From Streptomyces montanisoli (GTDB taxonomy: Bacteria > Actinomycetota > Actinomycetes > Streptomycetales > Streptomycetaceae), in contig NZ_JAGIQL010000049.1 in assembly GCF_017813245.1 (NCBI RefSeq), forward strand, positions 1 to 40,781: 40,781 nt of DNA. The letters are read 5' to 3'. This document shows, piece by piece, positions 32,541 to 40,757 of the stretch. Below the pieces are notes generated by a model. That model made no database searches and had not been told where the DNA came from. It worked only from the letters and a program-made list of their open reading frames with translations. How positions within the stretch are numbered: position 1 is the stretch's first letter; the number at the start of each line of letters is the position of its first letter. The position numbers were made by a program, and so were the translations under genes.

Positions 32541-33356
32541 ATGCCGAATCGGACGGCGGGCGGGGGGCGGGCGGCGCGGCTCGCCCGGGCGATCCGCGAC
32601 CGGCTGCGCACCCGGCGCGGTCAGCGGCGGCTGACGCAGGCGGTGATGGGCGTCTGCACGCTCGCGCTCGTCCCCTCGGTGTGGCTCCACCAGAGCGCGG
32701 ACGGCCGGATACGCACCGCAGCCGACGTGCCGGCGCGGGACGTGGCCGTGGTCTTCGGCGCCGGCCTGCGCGACGGCACACCGTCGCCGTACCTCGCGCA
32801 CCGGCTCGACACCGCGGCGCTGCTGTACCGGACGGGGAAGGCGCGGGTGGTCCTCGTCACCGGCGACAACAGCAGGAAGGACTACGACGAGCCGGACGCG
32901 ATGCGCCGGTACCTCACGCGGCACGGAGTGCCGCGCGGGCGGATCGTGGACGACTACGCGGGGTTCGACACGTGGGACTCCTGCGTGCGTGCGAAGAAGA
33001 TCTTCGGCGTGCGGCAGGCGATCCTGGTCACGCAGGACTTCCATGTCACGCGGGCGCTGGCGCTGTGCGCGGCGGCCGGCATCGACGCGTACGGCGTCCC
33101 GGTGGCGGAACCGCACGACGTGACCTGGTACTACGGCGGCGCACGCGAGGTCCTGGCGGCGGACAAGGCGTCACTGGACGCGCTGCTGCGGCCCGCGCCC
33201 ACCTTCCTCGGCCCTCGGGAGCACGGGGTCGCGCGGGCGCTGGCGTCGGACGGCGACGGGAACGGGGGCGGAAGCGGGGGCGGCGACGGGAACGGGGGCG
33301 CGGCCGAGTCGCGCCGTCACCCTCCGGAGGTCTCCTCGGCCACCGCGGCGAGGTAG
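32541..33356 (+). CDS. SanA/YdcF-like DUF218 membrane protein
   Basis: The 271-residue protein has one N-terminal membrane helix ([16 protein letters not shown]) and an extracytoplasmic DUF218 domain: [39 protein letters not shown], the [15 protein letters not shown] block and [13 protein letters not shown]. This order is that of SanA, a protein linked in enterobacteria to envelope barrier function; the biochemical role is unknown. The tail is Gly/Asp/Asn-rich low complexity. ATG 32541 lies after GGAGGGGG. It is divergent from dgt. Confidence 0.85.
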   Translation: MPNRTAGGGRAARLARAIRDRLRTRRGQRRLTQAVMGVCTLALVPSVWLHQSADGRIRTAADVPARDVAVVFGAGLRDGTPSPYLAHRLDTAALLYRTGKARVVLVTGDNSRKDYDEPDAMRRYLTRHGVPRGRIVDDYAGFDTWDSCVRAKKIFGVRQAILVTQDFHVTRALALCAAAGIDAYGVPVAEPHDVTWYYGGAREVLAADKASLDALLRPAPTFLGPREHGVARALASDGDGNGGGSGGGDGNGGAAESRRHPPEVSSATAAR

Positions 33357-33601
33357 CCGGCGCCGCCGCGCGCCACGCACGGCTGCCGGACGCGGTGGGC
33401 ACGCCGTCACCCGTTCGGCGCGACGGGGGCGCGCCGGCCCGGCGGCGGCGGGGCGTGCCGCGCTGAACTGCGGTGATGCCGCACGGATTCACACGCGGGC
33501 CGGTACGCCTTTGCCGCGCCTGACCGGGCGTCAGCAGGCGCGCCGCCGGGCCCGCGCCTTACCTCTGGAAGGGAGACGACCCCTTCACGGAGGACGGCAG
33601 C

Positions 33602-34363
33602 ATGCTCACCACCGCCCGCACCGCCCGCCTGATGACCGGCGCCGCGCTGGCGGTCGCGTCGCTCGGACTGACCGCCGCGGGCACCGCGCCCGCGCTCGCC
33701 GGCCCCCCGGCACACATCACCGGCGCGCCGTACGACGACGGTGCCGCTACGGGCGGCACGGACCAGCCGGACATGGCGGACCCGCAGGCCCCTGCGGACC
33801 CGGAGAACCCGGCGGACCAGCAGCCCCCGGCGGACCCGGAGAACCCGACGGACTTGTCGGCTCCCGCGGCGCCCCAGCCCGACGACCCGGGGCAGCGGGC
33901 CGCGGCGCCCGAGGACCCGGGCGGGGCGCCGGCGGATGACGGCGGGGACACAGCGGCGCCGAGGACCGACCACGCGGGCGTCGATCCAGGCCCGGTCGGC
34001 GGCGATCACGCGGGCGTGGGTCCCGGCCCGGTCGGCGGCGACCACCCGGGCGCGGATCCCGGCCCGGTCGGCGGCGACCACGCGGGCGCGGGTCCCGGCC
34101 CGGTGGACGGCGATCACGCGGGCGTGCCACCGCACCCGCACCCGCCGGTGCCCGGGCACACGCCGCAAGGCCACCCGAAGCCACCGCGGTACCCGGCCGA
34201 GCCTGTCGAGCCCGCGATTCCGCACGGCCATGTGAGCACCGGGGTCGGCGGCAGCGTGCACGCCGACGTCCCGAAGGTCGCGGCGGGTTCGGCCGTTCTG
34301 GCCGGATCGGCCGTGGGCGGGGTATGGCTCCTGCGTCGCCGGGCGAGCGGCACGCAGAGTTGA
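33602..34363 (+). CDS. Secreted, repeat-containing surface protein with C-terminal membrane anchor
   Basis: The 253-residue protein opens with a signal peptide (RLMTGAALAVASLGLTAAGT ending near ALA-G). Then come Pro/Asp/Glu-rich repeats, four 12-residue units of the type HAGVDPGPVGGD, a His/Pro-rich stretch, and a C-terminal helix (VAAGSAVLAGSAVGGVWLLR followed by RRASG). The design is that of a wall-spanning stalk or a sortase-processed protein, but no LPxTG or LAxTG motif is visible before the anchor. GGAGGA is seven bases before ATG 33602. The class F sortase gene follows on the same strand and is commonly found next to such proteins. Confidence 0.75.
   Translation: MLTTARTARLMTGAALAVASLGLTAAGTAPALAGPPAHITGAPYDDGAATGGTDQPDMADPQAPADPENPADQQPPADPENPTDLSAPAAPQPDDPGQRAAAPEDPGGAPADDGGDTAAPRTDHAGVDPGPVGGDHAGVGPGPVGGDHPGADPGPVGGDHAGAGPGPVDGDHAGVPPHPHPPVPGHTPQGHPKPPRYPAEPVEPAIPHGHVSTGVGGSVHADVPKVAAGSAVLAGSAVGGVWLLRRRASGTQS
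33974..34117 (+). repeat. Four 36-base in-frame tandem repeats
   Basis: Units 33974-34009, 34010-34045, 34046-34081 and 34082-34117 code for the 12-residue repeats of the surface protein. Each unit keeps GGCCCGGT and GGCGA in the same place, and differences are scattered. The copy number is a likely site of strain variation. Confidence 0.88.
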
Positions 34364-34545
34364 CGGGCGGCGGTTCCCACCCGCCACAGGCCCGCACCCG
34401 CCCCTCGTCCCCGCCCGCGTCACGCTCATCGCTGACCCGGGCGGGGATCTCTCCTCCCTGACCGCACCCAGCAGCGGCAGGGCCCGTGAAAAGCCCCTGG
34501 AAGCCTCCGGAAGCCCCCGGAAACCCCGCAGAAAGGTCCCGGCAG

Positions 34546-35208
34546 ATGAGCGCCTACGGCACCAGAAGCATGGCGTGGGGGCTGGCCACCGCCGCCTGCG
34601 CCGGCATCTGGCTCGTAGGGACCGGCCTGCGGCCCGTGACACCGCCCATGCCGACGGCGGCGCAGGCGTTCTCGGACTCCGCGGGCCCGAAGAGCACGCG
34701 TACCCCGGCGGGCCCGGCCGCGGGCGCCAAGGCGGGCCCGGCCCCCCTCGCAGCTTCGGCGCCGGTCAGGCTGCGGATCCCGCGCATCGGCGTCGACGCG
34801 CCGATGACGGGCCTCGGCCTGACGCGTGACGGCAGGCTCGCCGCGCCGCCGCGGTCGGACGGCAACCTCGCCGGGTGGTACGAGCACGGCACGACGCCCG
34901 GCGCCACGGGCACGGCGATCGTGGCAGGCCACGTCGACACGGCACGCGGCCCCGCGGTCTTCTACAACCTCGGCACGCTCAGGAAGGGCGACAGAATCGA
35001 GATCACCCGGCGGGACGGGCGAACGGCCCTGTTCTCGGTGGACGCGGTGGAGGTCTACAAGAACAGCGCCTTCCCCGACCACAAGGTTTACGCGGCGGCG
35101 AACCGCCCCGAGCTGCGCGTGATCACCTGCGGCGGCGGCTTCTCGCACCGCACCGGCTACGAGGGCAACGTCGTCACGTACGCACACCTGACGGGCTCAC
35201 GCCCCTGA
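34546..35208 (+). CDS. Class F sortase
   Basis: The 220-residue protein has an N-terminal hydrophobic anchor (SMAWGLATAACAGIWLVGTG), an Ala/Pro-rich linker and a sortase domain: VRLRIPRIGVDAPM, LAGWYEHGTTPG, the catalytic His in TAIVAGHVDT, Cys in LRVITCGGGF and the Arg in SHRTGYEGNVVTY. These are the class F features. It sits outside the membrane and cuts and joins sorting-signal proteins; its substrate motif is poorly known. ATG 34546 follows AAAGG at eight bases. The surface protein encoded just upstream is its most likely partner. Confidence 0.88.
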   Translation: MSAYGTRSMAWGLATAACAGIWLVGTGLRPVTPPMPTAAQAFSDSAGPKSTRTPAGPAAGAKAGPAPLAASAPVRLRIPRIGVDAPMTGLGLTRDGRLAAPPRSDGNLAGWYEHGTTPGATGTAIVAGHVDTARGPAVFYNLGTLRKGDRIEITRRDGRTALFSVDAVEVYKNSAFPDHKVYAAANRPELRVITCGGGFSHRTGYEGNVVTYAHLTGSRP

Positions 35209-35267
35209 CATCACCCGCCCCGACACCATCGCCCGGACGCGGGCGCCGGGACCGGCCACACGCCACC

Positions 35268-35684
35268 TCACGCGGTCGGCTCGACGGCGGACGGGTCCAT
35301 CCACACCACCTCCCAGTGGTGGCCTTCCGGGTCGAGGAAGGCGCGCCCGTACATGAAGCCCTGGTCCATCGTCTCGCCCACGGCCGATCCGCCGCCGCCC
35401 AGCGCCGACTCGACCAGCTGGTCGACCTCCGCGCGGCTCGTGGCGCTCAGCGCGATGATGGCCTCTCTCGTCGTCGCCGTGTCGGCGACCTCGTTGCGCG
35501 TGAAGTCGCGGAAGCGGCCCTCGTCCATCAGCATCGCGTAGATCGTGTCGCTGATGACGAGGCATGCGGTGTGGTCGTCGCTGAACTGCGGGTTGAAGGA
35601 GAAGCCGACCTTCTCCCAGAACGCCCGCGTCGTGGCGAGGTCCTTCACGGGCAGGTTCACGAAGATCATCCTGGCGTTGTCCAT
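35268..35684 (-). CDS. VOC-family (glyoxalase/bleomycin-resistance-like) protein
   Basis: The 138-residue protein shows the paired beta-alpha-beta-beta-beta units of the vicinal-oxygen-chelate fold: MIFVNLPVKDLATTRAFWEK, CLVISDTIYAMLMDE, then GFMYGRAFLDPEGHHWEVVW with the C-terminal Glu/His that normally binds metal. Family members are glyoxalases, dioxygenases or binding proteins; the substrate is unknown. GAGGAG lies eight bases before ATG 35684. It is convergent with the sortase gene and downstream of pcaV on the same strand. Confidence 0.85.
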   Translation of the reverse strand: MDNARMIFVNLPVKDLATTRAFWEKVGFSFNPQFSDDHTACLVISDTIYAMLMDEGRFRDFTRNEVADTATTREAIIALSATSRAEVDQLVESALGGGGSAVGETMDQGFMYGRAFLDPEGHHWEVVWMDPSAVEPTA

Positions 35685-35778
35685 CGGTGGTGCTCCTCGG
35701 GTCGCTCGCGTGGTCGCGGTTGTCGCGGTGGGCGCTTCGTGCGTCCTCTGATGGTTGGACCCGCGTCCGGCCGAAAAG

Positions 35779-36222
35779 TCACCGCTCCCCGCGCACCTTT
35801 TCCGCGGCGTCCGCCACCCGGCCGATCAGCCGCAGCAGCGTGCCGCGTTCCTCCTCGTCGAGGGGGGCGAGGAAGACCTGGTTCATGGCGGCCGTCCGCG
35901 CGACGAGCCTGGCGTGCACCCTGGCCCCCTCGCCGGTCGCGCGCAGCACGTTGCGGCGGCCGTCCAGCGGGTCGCGTACGCGTTCCAGCAGGCCGCGCCT
36001 GGCGAGGCGGGCGACGACGTCCGCGACGGTCGAGCGGTCGAGGCGCACCGCCTCGCCGAGCGTGCGCTGGTCGATGTCCGGTGTCCCGGCGAGGGCGTTG
36101 AGCACCGCGAACTGCGGGGAGGTGATCTCCTCCGAGACCAGCGTGGACCACAGCAGGGTGTGTGCCTGCTGGAGCCTGCGGGCCAGGTGCCCGGGGTGTG
36201 TGGCCAGATCCACCGCTGCCAT
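35779..36222 (-). CDS. pcaV: MarR-family regulator of the protocatechuate operon (PcaV-type)
   Basis: The 147-residue protein is an all-helical winged-helix regulator: dimerisation helices at both ends, recognition region ALAGTPDIDQRTLGEAVRLD and RSTVADVVARLARRGLLERV, and the wing DPLDGRRNVLRATGEG. In S. coelicolor PcaV is a MarR protein divergent from pcaI; protocatechuate releases it from DNA, turning on the pca operon. The same arrangement is seen here, so the symbol is given by context. ATG 36222 is favoured over GTG 36231 because AAGGGAG is ten bases upstream, and only one base before the GTG. Confidence 0.85.
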   Translation of the reverse strand: MAAVDLATHPGHLARRLQQAHTLLWSTLVSEEITSPQFAVLNALAGTPDIDQRTLGEAVRLDRSTVADVVARLARRGLLERVRDPLDGRRNVLRATGEGARVHARLVARTAAMNQVFLAPLDEEERGTLLRLIGRVADAAEKVRGER

Positions 36223-36303
36223 GTCCGTCACGCTCCCTTGGTGTCGTGCCCATGGTGTCGTGTGGTGTCGTGCTCACGCGTCATGGGTGTCCCGTCCGCG
36301 TTC

Positions 36304-36384
36304 GCTCCGTGTACTGAGCTATTGACGGCCGCCTGACCGCCTGGAAGTGTACGCACTCGAGAAAGAATCGTCAGTACACGGAGC
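36304..36384. promoter_or_regulatory. Operator region: 14-bp perfect inverted repeat between pcaV and pcaI
   Basis: GCTCCGTGTACTGA (36304-36317) is the exact reverse complement of TCAGTACACGGAGC (36371-36384), 53 bases apart. TTGACG (36323-36328), a plausible -35 of the pcaI promoter, and a third GTGTAC (36348) lie between the two arms. Two copies of one half-site or two separate operators bound by PcaV is the likely reading; the regulator-site link is inferred. Confidence 0.65.
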
Positions 36385-36425
36385 ATTTTCACCGGCTCCG
36401 GCGACCCGAGGAGGGAGGGGCTCGG

Positions 36426-37262
36426 ATGGCGGGAGTACGCAGTCTCCACGACGCCGTGGCCGACCTCGTCCACGACGGGGACACCGTCGCGCTCGAAGGG
36501 TTCACGCACCTGATCCCGTTCGCCGCCGCGCACGAGATCATCCGCCAGGGCATCACCGACCTGACGCTCGCCCGCATGACGCCCGACGTCATCTACGACC
36601 AGCTCATCGGGGCGGGCCTGGTCCGCAAGCTGATCTTCTCCTGGGGCGGCAACCCCGGCGTCGGCTCCCTGCACCGCTTCCGCGACGCGGTCGAGAACGG
36701 CTGGCCGCGGCCCCTCGAACTCGACGAGCACAGTCACGCGGGCATGGCCAACCGCTATGTGGCCGGCGCCTCCGGGCTGCCGTTCGCCACGCTGCGCGGC
36801 TACCGCGGCTCAGACCTCGCGACGCGCACCGACACCGTCTCGACCGTCACCTGCCCGTTCACCGGCGAGGAGCTCGCGGCCGTCCGCGCCCTCACCCCCG
36901 ACGTGGCCATCGTCCACGCGCAGCGCGCCGACCGCGCGGGCAACGTGCAGATGTGGGGGCTGACCGGCGTGCAGAAGGAGGCCGTCCTCGCCTCGAAGCG
37001 TGCGCTCGTGACGGTGGAGGAAGTCGTGGACGCGCTGGAGCCGCGCCCCGGCGCGGTCGTGCTGCCGCACTGGGTCCTGGACGCGGTCAGCGTCGTCCCC
37101 GGCGGCGCCCACCCCTCGTACGCGACGGGCTACTCGGAGCGTGACAACGCCTTCTACCGGGCGTGGGACGCGATCGCCAGGGACCGGGAGGCGTTCACGG
37201 CGTGGCTGGACACCGAGGTCAAGGCGGCAGGCGCTACGGGTACGGCGGAGGTGTCACGATGA
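36426..37262 (+). CDS. pcaI: 3-oxoadipate CoA-transferase, subunit A
   Basis: The 278-residue protein has the CoA-transferase alpha-subunit features: SLHDAVADLVHDGDTVALEG, the GFTHLIPFAAAHEIIRQG helix, a Gly-rich FSWGGNPGVGS loop (CoA-binding region) and ADRAGNVQMWG. With PcaJ it moves CoA from succinyl-CoA to 3-oxoadipate, the penultimate step of the beta-ketoadipate pathway. ATG 36426 is preceded by GAGGGAGGGG. It is the first gene of the divergent operon, overlapping pcaJ as ATGA, so the subunits are made together. Length and context match SCO-type PcaI. Confidence 0.9.
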   Translation: MAGVRSLHDAVADLVHDGDTVALEGFTHLIPFAAAHEIIRQGITDLTLARMTPDVIYDQLIGAGLVRKLIFSWGGNPGVGSLHRFRDAVENGWPRPLELDEHSHAGMANRYVAGASGLPFATLRGYRGSDLATRTDTVSTVTCPFTGEELAAVRALTPDVAIVHAQRADRAGNVQMWGLTGVQKEAVLASKRALVTVEEVVDALEPRPGAVVLPHWVLDAVSVVPGGAHPSYATGYSERDNAFYRAWDAIARDREAFTAWLDTEVKAAGATGTAEVSR

Positions 37263-38083
37263 GCGAACCGGCAGAAGACGAACGGACGGCAGCCGCGGCC
37301 GAACCGGCGGCACACGGTGTCACGAGCGACGAGCTGATGGAGGTCAACGCGGCCCGTGCGCTCGCCGGTTCGCGCACCTGCTTCGTCGGCATCGGGCTGC
37401 CGTCGACGGCGGCGAACCTCGCGCGCGCCACGCACGAGCCCGATCTGGTGCTCATCTACGAGTCGGGCACGATCGGCTCGCGGCCGACGCGGCTGCCGCT
37501 GTCCATCGGCGACGGCGAGCTCGCGGAGACGGCCGACGCCGTCGTCACCGTGCCCGAGATGTTCAACTACTGGCTCCAGGGCGGCCGGATCGACGTCGGC
37601 TTCCTCGGCGCCGCGCAGGTCGACAGGTTCGCCAACGTCAACACGACGGTCGTCTCCCGCGGCGCGGGCAGGCCCGAGGCCCGGCTGCCCGGCGCGGGCG
37701 GCGCCCCGGAGATCGCCGCGAACTGCCGGAAGGTGCTGCTGGTGCTGCGCCACTCCCGCCGGGGCTTCGTGCCCGCGCTCGACTTCGTCACCACGATGGG
37801 GCACGGCTCGGGCCCCGGCGACCGCGCGAAGTACGGCATGCGGGGCGAGGGTCCCGCCGCCGTCATCACCGACCTCGGCATCCTGCGTCCCGACCCGGCC
37901 ACCGCGGAACTGGTGCTGACCGAGACGCATCCCGGCGTCACCGTCGAGCAGGTGAGGGACGCGACCGGGTGGGACCTGAGGGTCGCGCCCTCCGTCACCA
38001 CGACCGCGCCGCCCACGGAACACGAACTGGCCGCGCTGCGCGCGCTGAAGGCGGCGGGGAGGAAGGGGAGGGAGACGTCATGA
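37259..38083 (+). CDS. pcaJ: 3-oxoadipate CoA-transferase, subunit B
   Basis: The 274-residue protein has an Ala/Glu-rich N-terminal extension, then VGIGLPSTAANLARA and LVLIYESGTIGS, where the Glu is the catalytic residue that forms the CoA thioester in this family. AVVTVPEMFNYWLQGGRIDVGF and NVNTTVV follow, typical of beta subunits. It pairs with PcaI. It overlaps pcaI (ATGA) and pcaH (ATGA), showing tight operon packing. Confidence 0.9.
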   Translation: MSEPAEDERTAAAAEPAAHGVTSDELMEVNAARALAGSRTCFVGIGLPSTAANLARATHEPDLVLIYESGTIGSRPTRLPLSIGDGELAETADAVVTVPEMFNYWLQGGRIDVGFLGAAQVDRFANVNTTVVSRGAGRPEARLPGAGGAPEIAANCRKVLLVLRHSRRGFVPALDFVTTMGHGSGPGDRAKYGMRGEGPAAVITDLGILRPDPATAELVLTETHPGVTVEQVRDATGWDLRVAPSVTTTAPPTEHELAALRALKAAGRKGRETS

Positions 38084-38844
38084 CGACCCAGCGGGAGATC
38101 ACGGCGGAGATGGGGGCGGCGCGCGGCGCGTACGAGAAGCGCCTCGCGGACGGCGGGGGCGTGGAGCACCACCCGTCGCGCGCGTACGCCCCCTACCGCA
38201 GCTCGGTGCTGCGCCACCCGCACCGGCCGCTGGTCGCGGTCGAGGGTGACCCGGAGGCGGTCGAGCTCTCGGGCCCGGTCTTCGGCGCGACGGACGTCAC
38301 CGCGCTGGACTGCGACCTGACGAGGCAGCACACCGGCGAGCCGCTCGGCGAGCGCATCACCGTCAGCGGACGGCTGCTCGACGGTCGCGGCAGGCCGGTG
38401 CGGCGCCAGCTGATCGAGGTGTGGCAGGCGAACGCGTCCGGGCGCTACGCCCATCAGCGCGACGACCACCCGGCGCCGCTCGACCCGAACTTCACCGGCG
38501 TGGGGCGGGTGCTGACCGGCGACGACGGCGGCTACGCCTTCACGACGGTCAAGCCGGGCGCGTACCCGTGGCGCAACCACGACAACGCGTGGCGTCCTGC
38601 GCACATCCACTTCTCCGTGTTCGGTGAGGCGTTCACGCAGCGCCTCGTCACGCAGATGTACTTCCCCGGCGATCCGCTCTTCCCCTACGACCCGATCCTG
38701 CAGTCGGTGACGGACGAGCGGGCGCGGCAGCGGCTCGTGGCGGTGTACGACCACGAGCTGTCGGCCCCGGAGTTCTCGCTGGGCTACCGCTGGGACATCG
38801 TGCTGGACGGACCGTCCGCCACCTGGATCGAGGAGGGCCGCTGA
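38080..38844 (+). CDS. pcaH: Protocatechuate 3,4-dioxygenase, beta subunit
   Basis: The 254-residue protein carries the non-haem Fe(III) ligands in the right spacing: Tyr in SGRYAHQRD, Tyr 39 residues later in PGAYPWRNHDNAW, then His 13 and 15 residues further in RPAHIHFS (Tyr408, Tyr447, His460, His462 of the Pseudomonas enzyme). It opens the protocatechuate ring between the hydroxyls to give 3-carboxy-cis,cis-muconate, working with PcaG. ATG 38080 overlaps the pcaJ stop, and its stop overlaps pcaG by one base. Confidence 0.93.
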   Translation: MTTQREITAEMGAARGAYEKRLADGGGVEHHPSRAYAPYRSSVLRHPHRPLVAVEGDPEAVELSGPVFGATDVTALDCDLTRQHTGEPLGERITVSGRLLDGRGRPVRRQLIEVWQANASGRYAHQRDDHPAPLDPNFTGVGRVLTGDDGGYAFTTVKPGAYPWRNHDNAWRPAHIHFSVFGEAFTQRLVTQMYFPGDPLFPYDPILQSVTDERARQRLVAVYDHELSAPEFSLGYRWDIVLDGPSATWIEEGR

Positions 38845-39419
38845 TGCCGGACACACCCGCTTTCCCGCCGACCCCGTCGCAGACGGTCGGCCCGTTCTAC
38901 GGCTACGCGCTGCCCTTCCCCGGCGGCGGCGACGTCGCGCCCGCCGGCCATCCCGACGCGATCACCGTGCACGGCGTGGTCCACGACGGCGCGGGCGCCC
39001 CGGTGCCGGACGCGCTGCTGGAGTTCTGGCAGGGCGGGCCGGGTACGGGGCTGCCGGGCTCGATGCGGCGCTCGCCGGTGAACGGCGGGTTCCTGGGACG
39101 CAACGGCGTCGACTTCACCGGGTTCGGCCGGGTGGCGACGGACGCGGACGGGCATTACGCGCTGCGCACGCTGCCGCCGCGTACCCCGGCGCCGCTGCCG
39201 TACCTGAGCGTGTGCGTGTTCGCGCGCGGGCTCATGCACCACCTGTACACGCGGGTGTACCTGGCGGACGGCGAGGACGCGCTGCTCGGCTCGCTGGAAC
39301 CGGCGCGGCGCGCGACGCTGGTGGCGGCGCCGGAGGAGAATCCGGCACGGCACAGGGCGTACCGCTTCGACATCCGCCTCCAGGGAGAAGGGGAAACGGT
39401 CTTCCTTGAGTTCCACTGA
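38844..39419 (+). CDS. pcaG: Protocatechuate 3,4-dioxygenase, alpha subunit
   Basis: The 191-residue protein starts TPSQTVGPFYGYALPF, the alpha-subunit signature, and continues with VHGVVHDGAGAPVPDALLEF, FGRVATDADGHYALRT and LMHHLYTRVYLAD. The metal ligands of the beta subunit are absent, as is normal. It helps shape the active site of the alpha-beta complex. The start overlaps pcaH by one base and the end overlaps pcaB by 14 bases. Confidence 0.92.
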   Translation: MPDTPAFPPTPSQTVGPFYGYALPFPGGGDVAPAGHPDAITVHGVVHDGAGAPVPDALLEFWQGGPGTGLPGSMRRSPVNGGFLGRNGVDFTGFGRVATDADGHYALRTLPPRTPAPLPYLSVCVFARGLMHHLYTRVYLADGEDALLGSLEPARRATLVAAPEENPARHRAYRFDIRLQGEGETVFLEFH

Positions 39420-40686
39420 GCGCGATCCGGACGGACAGCGGGGCCGTGAGCCGGCCGGGCTGCTGTGCCCCGCGACGGCGGGCACGGATGCCGAGGCCGC
39501 GACGGACGACCGCGCGCTGCTGCGGGCCCTGGTGGCCGCGGAGGCTGCGCTCGCCAGGGCACAGGGCGCGCCGGCCGAGGCTGCCGACGCGATCGCCTCG
39601 GCTGTGGACACCCTGGACGTACGGGAGCTGGCGCTTGCCGCACGGGCGGGCGGCAACCCGGTGATCCCGCTGGCGTCGGCGCTGCGCGCGGCGGTGGGTG
39701 GCCGGTGGGCGCGGTACGTGCACCGCGGCGCGACGAGCCAGGACATCCTCGACACCGCGCTCATGCTGGTGGCCGCGCGCACGCGGCGCCTGGTGCTCGG
39801 TGACCTTGAGCGTGCGTCGGCGGCCCTGGCGCCGCTCGCGGCGGAGCACCGGGACACGGTCATGCCGGGCCGCACCCTCACCCAGCACGCGGTGCCGACG
39901 ACGTTCGGGCTGAAGGCGGCGGGCTGGCGCTCGCTCGCCCTCGACGCGCGCGACCGCCTGGCCGCGGTCGTGCTGCCCGCCCAGCTGGGTGGCGCCGCGG
40001 GCACCCTCGCGGCGCTCGGCGACTCGCCGCTCGCGACCGCGGCGGCCTACGCGCGCGAACTCGGCCTCGCCGAGCCTGGGCTGCCCTGGCACACGCTGCG
40101 TACGCCGGTCGCGGACCTCGCCGCGGCGCTTGCCTTCACGTGCGGTGCGCTGGGCAAGACGGCCGTGGACGTCCTGACGCTGTGCCGTACGGAGGTCGGC
40201 GAGGTGGCGGAGGGCAGCGGCGGGGGCTCGTCGGCGATGCCGCACAAGGCGAACCCGGTCCACGCGACGCTGATCGCCGCGGCGGCCCGGCAGGCGCCGG
40301 CGCACCTGTGCGTCCTGTTCGGCGCGGTGCCGGCGGAGGACGAACGGCCGGCGGGCGCGTGGCACGCGGAGTGGGCCCCGCTGCGCGAACTGCTCCGTCT
40401 CGCGGGCGGCGCGGCCGCGCATGCGGCGCAACTGGCCGAGGGGCTGCGGGTGTTCCCCGGCCGGATGGCGGAGAACCTGGCGCGCACGGGCGGGTTGATC
40501 GTCAGCGAGCGGTTCTCCGTCGAGCTGGGCAGGGCGGAGGCGAAGAGGCTGATCGACCAGGCCGCGGCGGCGGACGTGACGTTCGCGGAGGCCGCGGACA
40601 CCGCGGGCCACGGCGGGCTGCTCGCCCCGGCGGCGTGGACGGGCGCGGCAGGCGCGCTGGTGGACCGAGCCCTGCAACGCGCCTGA
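39406..40686 (+). CDS. pcaB: 3-carboxy-cis,cis-muconate cycloisomerase
   Basis: The 426-residue protein belongs to the fumarase/aspartase superfamily: HRGATSQDILDTALML, the GGAAGTLAALGD region and the superfamily signature GSSAMPHKANPV with the flexible catalytic Ser loop. It converts 3-carboxymuconate to 4-carboxymuconolactone, the step after PcaHG. The start is TTG 39406, 14 bases before the pcaG stop and about 13 bases after GGAGAAGGGG; no other in-frame start fits. It is the last gene in the window. PcaL and pcaF, expected for the full pathway, are not seen. Confidence 0.92.
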   Translation: MSSTERDPDGQRGREPAGLLCPATAGTDAEAATDDRALLRALVAAEAALARAQGAPAEAADAIASAVDTLDVRELALAARAGGNPVIPLASALRAAVGGRWARYVHRGATSQDILDTALMLVAARTRRLVLGDLERASAALAPLAAEHRDTVMPGRTLTQHAVPTTFGLKAAGWRSLALDARDRLAAVVLPAQLGGAAGTLAALGDSPLATAAAYARELGLAEPGLPWHTLRTPVADLAAALAFTCGALGKTAVDVLTLCRTEVGEVAEGSGGGSSAMPHKANPVHATLIAAAARQAPAHLCVLFGAVPAEDERPAGAWHAEWAPLRELLRLAGGAAAHAAQLAEGLRVFPGRMAENLARTGGLIVSERFSVELGRAEAKRLIDQAAAADVTFAEAADTAGHGGLLAPAAWTGAAGALVDRALQRA

Positions 40687-40733
40687 CGCGCCCGGCGCCG
40701 CGCCGCAGGGCCTAGCTGCACCACATCGGAAAA

Positions 40734-40757
40734 GCTGACGACTGAACTCCAGTCAGC
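40734..40757. terminator. Weak inverted repeat after pcaB
   Basis: GCTGAC (40734-40739) pairs with GTCAGC (40752-40757), with an overlapping alternative stem GACTG/CAGTC. It lies 48 bases after the pcaB stop and may be a weak terminator, or belong to a feature cut by the window edge. Confidence 0.25.
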
